From Megascapheus bottae (Eukaryota > Chordata > Mammalia > Rodentia > Geomyidae), in assembly GCA_024803745.1 (NCBI GenBank), contig JANJXV010000040.1, positions 1,523,914 through 1,587,913 on the forward strand: a stretch of 64,000 bases of DNA, read 5' to 3'. Under the pieces are notes generated by a model. The model did not search any database. It was not told the DNA's origin and worked only from the letters and a program-made list of their open reading frames with translations. Position numbers and translations under genes: made by a program. This document shows positions 24,597 to 35,350 of the stretch, in pieces. The first letter of the stretch is position 1. Every line of letters begins with the position of its first letter.

Positions 24597-25147
24597 TCGC
24601 TGAAGCATCACGAACACCCCATGCCAGGTCAACTCCAAAAACCACCACCCAGCTCTCACCCACCTCGATGCCCCCCCCCAAAAAAAAACCATTTTCACAG
24701 CCTCCCAAAGTCCCCTGATGACTCTGTAAACTCTTTTGACCCCGGAGGTTTCCACCAATGTCTAAAGGAAAGAGATGGGGGGGGGTCCCATTTCCCATCA
24801 GGCACCTGGAAACCAGTCCTTCTCTGCCCCTTCCCCCTCCCCTGGGATGGAGTTATCAATCTCAGAATCAGAGGGAAAAAAGGCAATGGAGGCAGGGGCC
24901 CCTTCCCTTGGTCTGTCTCCTGGGCAGATCCCTCTCTTGAAGGACATGTGTCACCCAGGGAGTGAGTGACAGGTCCAGGGCTGTCCCTCCACCCACTCAC
25001 AGGGTGCCCCACTCACAGCCCCCAAAACTTTGCACCTCCGGACCTTTGCACGTGAGTAAAATATACTCCTTTGACACAAACATTACATTCTACCTCAGGA
25101 TTTTCAGGGGGGGCGCCCTGATATCTACCATTCTAAACTGATATCTA

Positions 25148-25148
<1 letters not shown>

Positions 25149-25190
<42 letters not shown>
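25149..25190. repeat. (CA)n microsatellite
   Basis: About 20 units. Confidence 0.95.
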
Positions 25191-25191
<1 letters not shown>

Positions 25192-25292
25192 CGTTTCTGC
25201 TGGAACTCCCTAGCTCTTCTCTATTTCACTGTTTTCCTCTGTGGAAGCAAAACTCACCCAGCACACGATGCATTCTCAGGGCTATATTAACA

Positions 25293-25352
25293 GCTCTTCC
25301 TTCCTTCCTTCCTTCCTTCCTTCCTTCCTTCCTTCCTTCCTTCCTTCCTTCC
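25293..25352. repeat. (TTCC)n microsatellite
   Basis: About 14 units. (TG)n at 25494-25521 and (CATT)n near 25558-25580 follow. Confidence 0.95.
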
Positions 25353-25589
25353 ATTTGTTGGGGAATCCTCAGCCTCTAGGAGAGTTCACACAGCAGACGC
25401 TTGAAGGAAGCAGCAAGGAAAGATGAGACAGAACTTCACAGGCGATGGAGGGTTATCCAGTTTATTTAGTAGGAAGAGGCTAGCCTGGTGAGGGGTGTGT
25501 GTGTGTGTGTGTGTGTGTGTGCACAGATGAGTGAGGTCTTCGAACCACACCGTATCTCATTCATTCATTCATTCATTCATTCCCTCCGC

Positions 25590-25755
25590 CTGTGTTTTTC
25601 TTTGTGTGGGTCCCGGGATTTGAACTCGGGGCCCAGACACCAAGCTTTTTGTGCTCAGCACCACGTGGGCCTTTTTGATGGCTTTTGGGCTTAGGCTGGC
25701 TCCCCGCTGCGACCCTCAGATCTCAGCTTCCTGGGATGCCAGGGCCCATCTTCTG
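25590..25755 (-). mobile_element. Diverged SINE fragment, minus
   Basis: GGGATTTGAACTCGGGGCCC and CCCTCAGATCTCAGCTTCCT are recognisable. Confidence 0.6.
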
Positions 25756-26512
25756 CCCTCTCCCCAGGTGCCATGCGGGCATCAGATGAACCCATGTCTT
25801 CTGAACGTACACCTCCATGTTTTGGGGGGATCCAGCGGGGAGAAAAGCTGGAAACTAAAAGAATCTGCCCAGGGCCAGGGAGGGAGGGAGAGGCCCTCTG
25901 GGGGCGGCTCTTCTTTGGCTGGCTATGGTTCCCCGGGGAAAGCAAGGATGGTTGGAGAGCTGGCCAGGTGAGCAGCGTCGGGACACGGCCTGTCTTGCTG
26001 GCCCAGCGTTTGGTGACACACAGCCCCCCAGATGCGGCGTTGACTTATCCATTCTCTTCCAGGCCGTCTGATCCCTCTCCTCCTCATCCAGCCCTTTCAG
26101 CCCCCATCTTGAACTCCAGGCTGCTTCTGTCCTGGTGGTTTCTTGGGGGAGACCCTCCAGGGTGGGGGGGCTCAGGCCGGGTTCCCGGAGGAGGACAGGA
26201 AGCTCGACGGTGGGAGAAGGCAGACGCAGGCCCCGGGGCTGTGGCCATCCTGGACTGAGACACCCGCTGGGCAGGACAGAGAAGGGAAGGAAAGGTCAGT
26301 CAGGCGGCCACACTAACCACCGGGTCACAGTACTGAGAGCTCATTTCTTGGTATCCACTCCTGTGTGTACACAGATCGATTCAAATTACAGGGTGGAGAG
26401 GGAGAGAAATAAAAAACATCCAACCTCTCCAAATAGAACAGGGAAACGCAGGGGAAACCGAAACGCCAGGAACAAGATAAAAAGCAGAACGATGAAAACA
26501 CCACATCTAACT

Positions 26513-26580
26513 GACATGGTTCAAATGGTAAGGGGTCCTGCCTAGCAAAGCCTAGACCCTGAGTGCAAATTTCAGTACTG
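26513..26580 (+). mobile_element. Diverged tRNA-like SINE fragment
   Basis: GTTCAAATGGTAAGGGTCCT-like left end and CCTGAGTGCAAATTTCAG right end. Short and eroded. Confidence 0.5.
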
Positions 26581-26794
26581 GGAGGGAGAAGAGAGAGGAG
26601 GGAGGGAGGGAGGGACGGACGGACAGCAGTTCAGAAATGCAGGAACCATACAGAGAATCGGAGGCTAATGAATTTGCAGGGTATTTGCTGTGCAGAATGC
26701 TGACATGGAAACCAGGAAGGTTCTAGAACTTGATGACAGGGTTTTCCAGGAAAGCCGAGTGCAGGCTTCACCCAGACTCCCCCACCCCCCGTGT

Positions 26795-26869
26795 CTGTCA
26801 TCCCAGCTACCCAGGGAGGCTGAGAGCTGAGGATCGAGGTTCAAAGCCAGCCCAGGGAAAGAAAGTCCA

Positions 26870-26870
<1 letters not shown>
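26795..26870 (+). mobile_element. 7SL-like SINE left half
   Basis: TGTCATCCCAGCTACCCAGG to GCCCAGGGAAAGAAAGTCCA. Broken by the (GT)n run that separates it from an opposite-strand SINE. Confidence 0.75.

Positions 26871-26871
<1 letters not shown>

Positions 26872-26919
<48 letters not shown>
26872..26919. repeat. (GT)n between two SINE halves
   Basis: About 23 units. Confidence 0.95.
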
Positions 26920-26920
<1 letters not shown>

Positions 26921-27104
26921 ATGGGCCTTGAACTCAGGGTCTGGGCGCTGTCCCTGAGCTCTTCAGCTCAAGGCTGGTGCTCTACCTCTTGAGCCACGGC
27001 ACCACTTCTGGTTTTTCTAGTGGTTCCTTGGAGGTGAGAGTCTCAGGGACTTTCTGCCCGGGCTGGCTTTGAACCTCGCTCCTCAGCTCTCAGCCTCCCG
27101 TCGT
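26920..27104 (-). mobile_element. B1-like/Geo SINE, minus
   Basis: GGCCTTGAACTCAGGGTCTG to GCTCTCAGCCTCCCGT. Confidence 0.88.
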
Positions 27105-27329
27105 CAGCTGTGGGGTCTCCTCCTCCATGGAGACGATATCCAGCCCAGAGCAGACAACAATCTTCTGTCCCAACTGAAGCTTCCAGAAAAGCGGCTCAGC
27201 AGGGAAGGGGGGGAGCCAGGGAGAACGGGGAGTGGGGAGGGGAAGCAGAGGGGCCGCTGGGGTCAGTGGCCCCAGCCACAAGACCCCCCCCCCCCGTGCC
27301 AGCCCTGCACAAACCCTGCAGGGATGCTC

Positions 27330-27545
27330 AGATGCTCTCCTCTCCTCCCCCACCCCCTCTTCCTCCCCTCCTCCTCCTCCTTTCCTGTCCTCCTCCCCTC
27401 CTCTTCCCCCCTCTCCTCCCTCCCTCCTTCTCACTCACCTCCCCTCCTCCTCTCCTCCCCTTCTTCTCTCCTCCCTCTCCTCTTCTCCCCCTCCTCTCCC
27501 TCACCTTTCTCCTCTCTCCTCTCCTCTCCCCTCCCCTCTGGTCTT
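27330..27545. repeat. Polypyrimidine CTCCTC tract
   Basis: 215 bases of C/T-rich sequence. Low complexity, no coding content. Confidence 0.9.
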
Positions 27546-27904
27546 CTCTGTCTCCCGGTTGTGAGAAGGGAGTGGATGTGCGGGGCAGGGGACTGGTTAG
27601 CGGGGACCTCGGCCTTTCCCGAAGGTCAAGGCAGGGGAGCAGACGAGGCCGCCTGGGTCTGCAGCAGCCTGGGAGCCGGTGCCAGCCCACAGCGTTGACT
27701 TTGCAGCAGGAATCTGCTGACGAGGCCGGGCTCCCTGCGCAGTGCTCTATCCCAATCCCAGGATGGGGGGAAGGAGAGCGGGGGCAGCCGCGGGTACAGA
27801 GCAGACGCCCCAATCCCAGGATAGGAGGCAGCCAGCCACAGCCGCTAACCCGGGGCTTCTCCAGGATGCAGCAGCAGCCGGGCCTGGCCAGAGGAGAGGT
27901 TTGG

Positions 27905-27955
27905 AGAGGAGGAGGAGGAGGAGGAGGAGGAGGAGGAGGAGGAGGAGGAGGAGGG
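27905..27955. repeat. (GGA)n repeat
   Basis: About 16 units. (TG)n follows at 28223-28262. Confidence 0.95.
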
Positions 27956-28223
27956 CAGGCTAGCTTGGGGACATTGGACCCTGTTGAACCCCCAGATGGT
28001 AACTGGGCAGGGGGAGGGAAAAGAGGAAAGGGGGTTTCTGGGGTTCCGATTTTCCTGTCTCTGGAAGCTATGGGCAGCCAGGTGTGCAAAAGGGAGGGAC
28101 CAAGGGAGGGACTTCCCAATTCAGACCTCCAGCCCACCAAGTGGCCTCCTGGAAAGGACGCAGGCAGGGGGGTGGGGGGGAGCTAAGGGAGAGGAGTGGG
28201 CTGGGGGAGGGGGGAACTCACCA

Positions 28224-28255
<32 letters not shown>

Positions 28256-28679
28256 TGTGTGTCCTCAGACCCACGTAGCGATGTGGATTTTCAGGGCATT
28301 GAGGTGGGATGGCATGCAAGAGGCAGGGGCAATGGCGGTGATGGGCCAGGAGGTGACAGGGAGGACAGGGAGATGGGGTGGGGGCGCTGGGACAGCCTGG
28401 GGGCCAGGAAGGCCTGTGTCCCCTCTGCAGGGAGGCAGAGCCCTCCATGGCCGGCAGGTTGTGGACTGGGCAGTGAGCAGGGGCTGCTGGCCTCAGGTCA
28501 TGCCATGTGGACTTGACGACCCTGTCACCCTCTCTGTCACTGTGCCATCTGTCCTGCTCACGCTTGGGGGTGCAAGGTCCAGGGTGAGAGAGGCTGGTTC
28601 CTCCAGGTGCCCCCCCATCTGGCTCCTCACAGCAAACTCTCAGGTAGCCTTTGTGGGGTTTTGTGCATGTCCTGGTCCT

Positions 28680-29475
28680 CGCCTTGACCTCCGGGCCTGG
28701 GCCTTGACTTAGGGGCCTGGGCCTTGACCTAGGGGCCTGGGCCTTGACTTAGGGGCCTGGCCTTCACCTCGGGGCCTGGCCCTGACCTCGGGGCCTGGGC
28801 CTTCACCTCGGGGCCCGGCCTTGACCTTGGGGCCTGGCCTTGACCTCCGGTCCTGGCCTTGACCTCGGGGCCTGGCCTTGACCTCGGGGCCTGGGCCTTG
28901 ACCTCGGGGCCTGGCCTTGACCTCGGGGCCTGGGCCTTGACCTGGGGGCCTGGCCTTGACCTCTGGGCCTGGCCTTGACCTTGGGGCCTGGCCTTGACCT
29001 CAGGGCCTGGGCCTTGACTTAGGGGCCTGGCCTTGACCTCCGGTCCTGGCCTTGACCTCGGGGCCTGGGCCTTGACTTAGGGGCCTGGCCTTGACCTCCG
29101 GTCCTGACCTTGACCTCGGGGCCTGGCCTTGACCTCGGGGCCTGGGCCTTGACCTCGGGGCCTGGACCTTGACCTCGGGGCTTGGCCTTGACCTCGGGGC
29201 CTGGCCTTGACCTCGGGGTTTGGCCTTGACCTCGGGGCCTGGGCGTTGACCTCGGGGCCTGGCCTTCACCTCGGGGCCTGGCCTTGACCTCCGGTCCTGG
29301 CCTTGACCTCGGGGCCTGGCCTTGACCTCGGGGCCTGGCCTTGACCTCGGGCCTGGGCTTTGACCTCCGGTCCTGGCCTTGACCTCCGGTCCTGGCCTTG
29401 ACCTCCGGTCCTGGCCTTGACCTCGGGGCCTGGCCTTGACCTCCGGTCCTGGCCTTGACCTCGGGACCTGGGCGC
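28680..29475. repeat. 18-20 bp GC-rich minisatellite with TGACCT motifs
   Basis: About 42 copies of GGGGCCTGGCCTTGACCTC and variants (TCC/TCG, GGTCC for GGGCC, occasional extra G). About 35 contain TGACCT, the complement of the nuclear-receptor half-site AGGTCA. The array runs directly into a minus-strand SINE whose first bases resemble the unit. Confidence 0.92.
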
Positions 29476-29630
29476 GTTCCTGAGCTGCCTGTGGCCTCAG
29501 GCCTCCGCTCTACCCCTGGAGCCACAGCCCCACCTCTGCTCTTTGGGGGTTGGCTGGAGGTGAGAGTCTCACGGACTTTCCTGCCCCGGGGCTGGCTTTG
29601 AACCATGATCCTCAGATTTCAGCCCTGGCA
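29458..29630 (-). mobile_element. B1-like/Geo SINE, minus, source of the adjacent array
   Basis: CTTGACCTCGGGACCTGGGC start, then diverged Geo and a clear 7SL-like part GAACCATGATCCTCAGATTT. Its first 20 bases match the unit of the array at 28680-29475. Confidence 0.8.
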
Positions 29631-29714
29631 GGCTGTCTACCAGGCCTGGGCCGCTGGCTCAGGGGAGAGCAACCCTCAGAGGGGAGCTGGAGGTGACCAG
29701 GAAGGCGGCCTAGC

Positions 29715-30050
29715 CTGGAGCAGGACCGAGCCCCGCCCATGATGCAGCAGGCCCCGCCCACGAGACACCCACCACGCCCACAAGCTGTCCAGGCCCCGCC
29801 CATAAGGCCTACAGCCCCGCCCACAAGGTGTCCAGGCCCCACCCATGAGGCAGCAGGTCCCTCCCCTGAGTTGCCCAGGCCCCGCCCACGAGGCGCCCCG
29901 GTCCCGCCCACAAGGCCTCCAGCACCACCCATGAGGCAGCAGGCCCCGCCCACAAAGCCTCCAGCACCGCCCACGAGGCAGCAGGCCCCGCCCATGGGCC
30001 CCAGGCCCCTCCCATGGCCCCTCCCAAGCTGCCCCGCCCTCCTGTGCCCA
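29715..30050. repeat. GC-box minisatellite, unit about 27 bp
   Basis: About 12 degenerate copies of GCAGGCCCCGCCCACAAGGC followed by CTCCA. Nearly every unit carries CCCCGCCC or CCACCC, an Sp/KLF-type box. It lies 75 bases after the SINE that ends the neighbouring array. Confidence 0.85.
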
Positions 30051-30136
30051 GCAGCTTCTAGACCCAATGTCCAGGCGCCAGGCCCAGCCAAAAGCACCCA
30101 GGCCAGAGTCGGTTAAAAGGGGTTTGAAACCAATAG

Positions 30137-30345
30137 TCAGGAGGGGAGGGGAGGGGAGGGGAGGAGGAAGAGGGAAGGGGAGGGGAAGGAAAATACAGGG
30201 AAGGAGGAGAGCAGAGGGGAGTGGAAGGGTGAGGAAGGGAGAGAGGAGGAGGGAGGAAGAGGAAAGGGAGGAAGGGAGGGAGGAGAGGGGAAGGGAGAGG
30301 AAGGGGAGGGGAGGGGGAAGAGAAACAGGAGGGAGGGAGGGAGCA
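30137..30345. repeat. Polypurine GGGAGG tract
   Basis: About 200 bases of G/A-rich sequence. Confidence 0.9.
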
Positions 30346-30629
30346 AATGCAAGGCGTAGACTCAATCCTCAGTATTCCTCAAGAAAAAAAACCCATCAGA
30401 ATAGCCAAGCTCAGCCCTGAAAATACACAAGCAGCCAGCTCCTCTGTGCCGGGCACGACATGCATTTGAACTCGAGGCATGGGGGCTCTCGCCGAACCTC
30501 AGGGCAGCCCCATCGACAAGGAGGGAAACTGAGGCATGGCACCCGGGCCTCCCAGGTTTGAGATGAGCCAGCCCTGGCAGGGTACCAGATGCCCAGGCAA
30601 GGCTGGGGGCCCAGGAACAGCGAAAATCC

Positions 30630-30715
30630 CACCACTTGAGCCACAGTGGCTCTGAACCACGATCCTCAGATCTCAGCCTCCTGAGTAGTTAAGCTCACAG
30701 GTGTCAGTCTCCGGG
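30630..30715 (-). mobile_element. SINE fragment, minus
   Basis: CCACTTGAGCCACAG joined to CGATCCTCAGATCTCAGCCT, an internally deleted copy. Confidence 0.75.
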
Positions 30716-31519
30716 CCAGCTCTCTTCTTCCTCCTCTTTTTTTAATTCTACAGAGGAATTGGTTCCCAGAAGGGCATCACAAGGTCAAGAGATCTGTCCT
30801 CTCCCGTTCACAGCAGAGGCCGGAAAATCACGACCTAACTGCACACAGCAGACAGCCCTCAAACCCCAGGAGGGGGATGCAGCTCATTGGGGGAACAGCC
30901 ACAGGAGAAATGGGGTGCTTGCCCCTCCTGATCCCCTCCCATCTTGGGGAAAAGACACCCCACCACCCTCCCAAGATTGCACACCCCCATCTCATTCTGC
31001 CCCAGGGCCCAGCCATCCGAGCACGGCCTGGTTTGAAGGAGTCACAGTCCTGCAGTCCTGCAGTCCCTCCCCTAAGTGGCTGTGACAAGCTCACTGGAGA
31101 CACCGTGTCCTCCCCCAGGCCACGACTCTGGACCAATCACAGCTGGGCAACATCTCCCTGGATGCCAAATCACAGAGGCAGGGTGACACAAAACACCACG
31201 GGCCCCAGAGCAAGGCCTGTGCCAGCCAGCCAGCGCAGGGAAGGGGGCAGGGAGGGGACCAGAGTGGAAGAAAAGCAAGGGGGTGCAGGGAAGGAGTCTG
31301 GGGGTGTAGGGGACCCATCAGACAAGCCAGGACCAAGCAGGACGGGATGGGAATCTGGCCTGCCCACCATGGCTGAATGCCTGTTGTTTTTATTTTCTGT
31401 GGATCCGAATGTACTAAAGATGGAATGATTTCATCATGTGGTTACTGGTTACTGAGGACCTCAGGGAGGGAGGAGGGAGGGGAGATTCTGGGCAGGTACC
31501 TGGGCTTGGGGATTTGTTT

Positions 31520-31520
31520 G

Positions 31521-31554
<34 letters not shown>
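31520..31554. repeat. (TG)n microsatellite
   Basis: About 17 units. Confidence 0.95.
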
Positions 31555-31558
<4 letters not shown>

Positions 31559-31559
31559 G

Positions 31560-31745
31560 GTCCCTGAGCCTTTCATTTTGTTCTGTTTTTAACTGCACAA
31601 GTCTGGCGTTCTACCCCTCGAGCCACGCCTCCACGTCCAGCTTTTTGCTGGAGAGCCGAAGCTTAGGGACTCTGCAAAGGGGACTGGCAGCTTGGCACCG
31701 GCCGACCTCGAGCCTCGGATCTCAGGGATCAGGAGGACAGGGCAC
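31560..31745 (-). mobile_element. Diverged SINE, minus
   Basis: GCGTTCTACCCCTCGAGCCA and GAGCCTCGGATCTCAG match the Geo and 7SL-like complements. Confidence 0.6.
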
Positions 31746-31913
31746 TGGGCCTGGGCTGTTTGTCAGGCTGTCTGTCTGTTTGTGGGGTCAGGGAAGTGGA
31801 CGGAGGGGGAGCAATCTCACCACGGTAACCTGCTTATGTTAATTGTGCTCTGACAGCATCGGAAAGAGAAAGGAAACAGCATGGCCTCCCATCATAATAA
31901 CCAGATTATCAGA

Positions 31914-31916
<3 letters not shown>

Positions 31917-31954
<38 letters not shown>

Positions 31955-31982
31955 CACACTCACACACATTCACACACACTCA

Positions 31983-32021
<39 letters not shown>

Positions 32022-32022
32022 A
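31917..32022. repeat. (CA)n microsatellite with TCACA interruptions
   Basis: About 100 bases. Confidence 0.95.
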
Positions 32023-32399
32023 CACGGCACCAGCAAACCGCGGCTCTTGGGGGCTCTGGCGTGTTCCCCAAGTGGCAGAAGGGGACAGATGTCCTTCCAT
32101 GCCAGCCCCCAGCTCAGTGGGGACCCCCCTCCCCAGGGGTCCTCAGACTTAAGTCTTATCTGAACCCCCTCCCCCAAATCCAGTGCTTAGGGGAGTTAAA
32201 TCTCACCACCATTCCACTCCTCACCCCCTCCTCGCCCTGAAATTCAATTCTGGGGTGCTAGCTGACCATTCCTGTGGCAATCAGAGCCAGGCTCTTGCCT
32301 CTGTCCTCTGCCCTGCTGCAATGTCGTCTTGAAGGTGAGGGGAGGGAGGGGAGGGGGGGACGGATCTGAAGAGGCCAAGAACCTCCCAATGCCTCTGAG

Positions 32400-32890
32400 A
32401 TGGAGGGGGTCCATTCTCTCCCCTTCTCTTCCCTCCCTCCCTGCTGCCTCCCTCCTCTCTCCCTCTTCCTCTTCCTCCTTTCTTCTCTCTCCATCTTCCT
32501 CTCCCTTTTTTCTCCCCTCCCATCTTGTCTTCCCTCTCCCCTCCCCATTCCCTCTTCTTTTTTCTTCTCTTTCTCTCTCTCCCTTTCCACCCTTCTCTCT
32601 CCTCCCATCTCTTCCTCCCTCTTTCTCTCTCCTTTTCTCTTTCCTTCTCTTCCTCTCTTCTCTCTCCTCCCTCTTTCCCTCTCTCCTTGTCTTTCTCTCC
32701 CTCCCTCCCTTCTCTCTCCCTCCTTCTCCCTCTCTCTTCCTTTCCCTCCTTCTTCCTCTCCTTCCCTCCCTCTCCATCCCTTCCCTCCTCTTCCTTCCTC
32801 TCTCCCTCTCTCTTCTTCCTTCCCTCTCTTTTCTCCTCTCTCTCCCTCTTTCCTTCCTCCCTCCCTCTCTCTCCACCCTCTCTTTTATTC
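32400..32890. repeat. 490-bp polypyrimidine tract
   Basis: Almost pure C/T on the plus strand (CTCTCC, CTTCCC mixtures). Long open frames on both strands here are low-complexity artefacts. Confidence 0.93.
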
Positions 32891-33170
32891 CCACACATGG
32901 GGGACATTTTTTTTGAGGCCAGAGGCTAGACACTGGCTTTCTTCACAAACACCAGGCCAGGTTGAGACCTGGTGTGTCACCCGCCTGTGACCTCAACAGA
33001 AACACCACTGCTTCCAAGAACCAAAACCTCGGGGAGACAGACAGACAGACCGATGAAGAGGAGGGGGCATACACATGAAAGGCAGAAAGTTTTAAACCAG
33101 TAAAGAAGGTAGGAGCCTGGAAAGAAGAAAGGGGAGACTGCATTGAAGAGGAGAAGAGAGGTAGGGGCAG

Positions 33171-33250
33171 GCCGGGGGGCGTGGCTCAAACGGTAAAGCC
33201 TGTGCCTGGCAAGAGTGAAGCCCTGGGTTCAAATCCCAGCACCACCACTG
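33171..33250 (+). mobile_element. tRNA-like (ID-type) SINE monomer
   Basis: GGGGCGTGGCTCAAACGG, then GGGTTCAAATCCCAGCACC. A tRNA-like A/B box pair without a clear cloverleaf, so called a SINE rather than a tRNA gene. Confidence 0.65.
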
Positions 33251-34129
33251 CCTTCCATGGCTCTGGGAAGGTGAAGGAGAGAAAGGAGGAGTCCAGAACG
33301 GATAAAGTGACCACAGCACCGCAAGACCAGCTCTGGGCTGGGGCAGCGCCACCCACATCTCTTTCCCGCACCCCAAGTCCTAATTTTGCCTGGAGGGCCA
33401 GGTCAGTGCCATGTTGGCTTGGAAGAGAGCTTACCTCAGGGGCAGACGGCCAGTTCCCAGGTCCTCAGGGACATCCAGGCAGGAGAAGCATCCTAGCATT
33501 CCTGGGTGTCTTCCACGCTGTGTCAGCCCCAGGGCTTGGTCACTCCGGCCATGACAATGACCCCACAGCTGTCACAGCTGCACGCGGGGCAGACGACATC
33601 ACGCTGTCCACGGCGGAGGCTGGAGGTCAGGGAGGGCGTGGGGAGGCAGGGGAAGGGCAGAATTCTTTCCAGACACTCCACCAGGCCCCGGGCTGTGAGA
33701 GGAACCAGGTTTGATGCCCTCCCAGGCCACACGTCTCAGAAATACCCCAAGAGGGACGTGAAATTCCATCACCACAGCAGACTCGGCTTCCCTGGTCCTT
33801 TTACAATAAGAAGAATCCATATCTTGACATAGGTTAAACTGGGCGGGGGGGAGGGGGGTTCTGAGCCATTTGAGTTTTTGAGGACCTGGTGGGGGGGATA
33901 AAGTGTCTGGAGAGGGGGTGGAGAAGAGGGGTTCGGGGTATGGAAGGGTTTTGGGGGTCCCTACTTCTTGAATCAGGAGGGATGAATCTGTTTCTTACCT
34001 CCCTGTGCAGGGAATCAGGAGAGAGAATAATCTGGATGGTTGCTATGACAACCGGAGTCCCAGGAGAACCCCAGCTCTCCAAACCTTGGAGGCATGCTCC
34101 GACAGCTTCCGACAAGGAGATGGCAAGGA

Positions 34130-34172
<43 letters not shown>
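34130..34172. repeat. (CA)n microsatellite
   Basis: About 18 units with a GCATGCATGC end. Confidence 0.95.
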
Positions 34173-34654
34173 TGCATGCATTCAGATTTCCCCCTATAGC
34201 CCCAGCTAAGTGGATTCATTCCCAAAGATTCGGGGGGGAGGGGGGAGAACAGCCTTTCTCGAGGCCTTGGAAGAAGATGTTTGAATCATAAACATCTCTA
34301 GTCTCCTCCTTACGTACAGGTATGGAAAAGCTTAACCCCCTGGTGACTTGAGGGGAGTTGGGGGGGAGGGTTCCAGTCCTTAAAGGATTCACCTGGCCGA
34401 AGGACCCCCCCCCACCATCCTGAAAAGGAAAGAAAAAGATGAAAGCCCAATCCATGAGATCCAGGCAAGCCAAGGACCCACCATGGCTTCTTGAGCTTTG
34501 CATTTCAGGCAGATGCTCTGGGGACATTTCTTTCTTTGCTTCCAGGAAAAAAAAGGGGGGGATGGGGGTGGGAATGGAGAAGATCAACTATGGATCAAGT
34601 CTCCTGGCTGTGCTCATGCACCTCAATTACATAGCATCTTCCCCAGGAGCCAGA

Positions 34655-34745
34655 GAACTCGTGAATACTCCCATTTCATGGGTGGGGAAACTGAGGCACA
34701 GAGAGGGACTACAAGTACCAAAGTTACCCAGCAGGGCCTAGACAC
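34655..34745 (-). mobile_element. MIR-like ancient SINE fragment
   Basis: GGGGAAACTGAGGCACAGAG, the complement of the MIR core 'CTGTGCCTCAGTTTCC'. A shorter similar fragment sits near 30515-30540. Confidence 0.6.
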
Positions 34746-34829
34746 TCAAGCAAGCCCACCAAGGCTGCCTGTCCTCTGTAACATTGCTGTTTCCCCTATC
34801 TTTTTATAAAAAATAAATAAATAAAATAA

Positions 34830-35105
34830 AAGAGCCAGGTGCCTGGAGCTCAGGCCTGCGATCCCAGCTGCTCAGGAGGCTGAGACATGAGGATCGAGGT
34901 TCAAAGGCAGCCTTGTGCAAGAAAGTTCATGAGACTCTCATCTCTAATGAACCAACAACAACAACAAGCCAGAAGTTCAAAGCGGTGGAACGCCAGCCTT
35001 GAGCAAAAACAAACTAACAATAACAACGACAACAAAATAACGCACCTCAGAGACAGCACCAAGCCCTGAGTTCAAGTCCCAAGACTTGCACACTAAATAA
35101 AAGGA
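34830..35105 (+). mobile_element. B1-like/Geo SINE with A-rich insertions
   Basis: TGCGATCCCAGCTGCTCAGG to CCTGAGTTCAAGTCCCAAGA, with internal CAA and AAC expansions. Confidence 0.85.
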
Positions 35106-35111
35106 CAAAAC

Positions 35112-35350
35112 ACAGCCAGGGGCCAGGGGCTCACACCTGTCACCCCAGCTACTCAGGAAGCTGAGATCTGAGGATCACAGTTCGGAGCCAGCCTGGGCAG
35201 GAAAGTCCGTGGGACTCTGATCTCCAGTGAACCACCAGAAAACCAGACGTGGCGCTGTGGCTCAAAATGGTAAAGAGCCAGCCTTGAGCTGAAGAGCTCA
35301 GGGACAGCACCCAGGCCGTGAGTTCAAGCCTTAGGACCCACAAAAGGAAA
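35112..35350 (+). mobile_element. B1-like/Geo SINE
   Basis: CTCACACCTGTCACCCCAGC, then CGTGGCGCTGTGGCTCAAAA, to GTGAGTTCAAGCCTTAGGAC. Tandem with the previous copy. Confidence 0.92.

Larger units (their letters stand above)
19167..28679. other. KCNA1-KCNA6 interval, middle part
   Basis: Unique sequence (for example 19300-20950 and 21900-22790) alternating with SINEs and microsatellites listed separately. No coding exon was recognised on either strand. Confidence 0.45.

Noticed and set aside
29019..29606. Repetitive Pro/Arg/Gly open frames on the minus strand
   Set aside because: Products of the 18-20 bp minisatellite, with no start context and no family resemblance.
32244..32990. Several 100-230 codon frames rich in Ser/Leu/Pro or Arg/Glu/Lys
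   Set aside because: Both strands of the polypyrimidine tract are open because stops are rare in pure C/T or G/A sequence.
33171..33250. tRNA gene
   Set aside because: A and B boxes are present but no convincing cloverleaf or anticodon stem, and the sequence resembles the ID-type SINE left monomer seen elsewhere.
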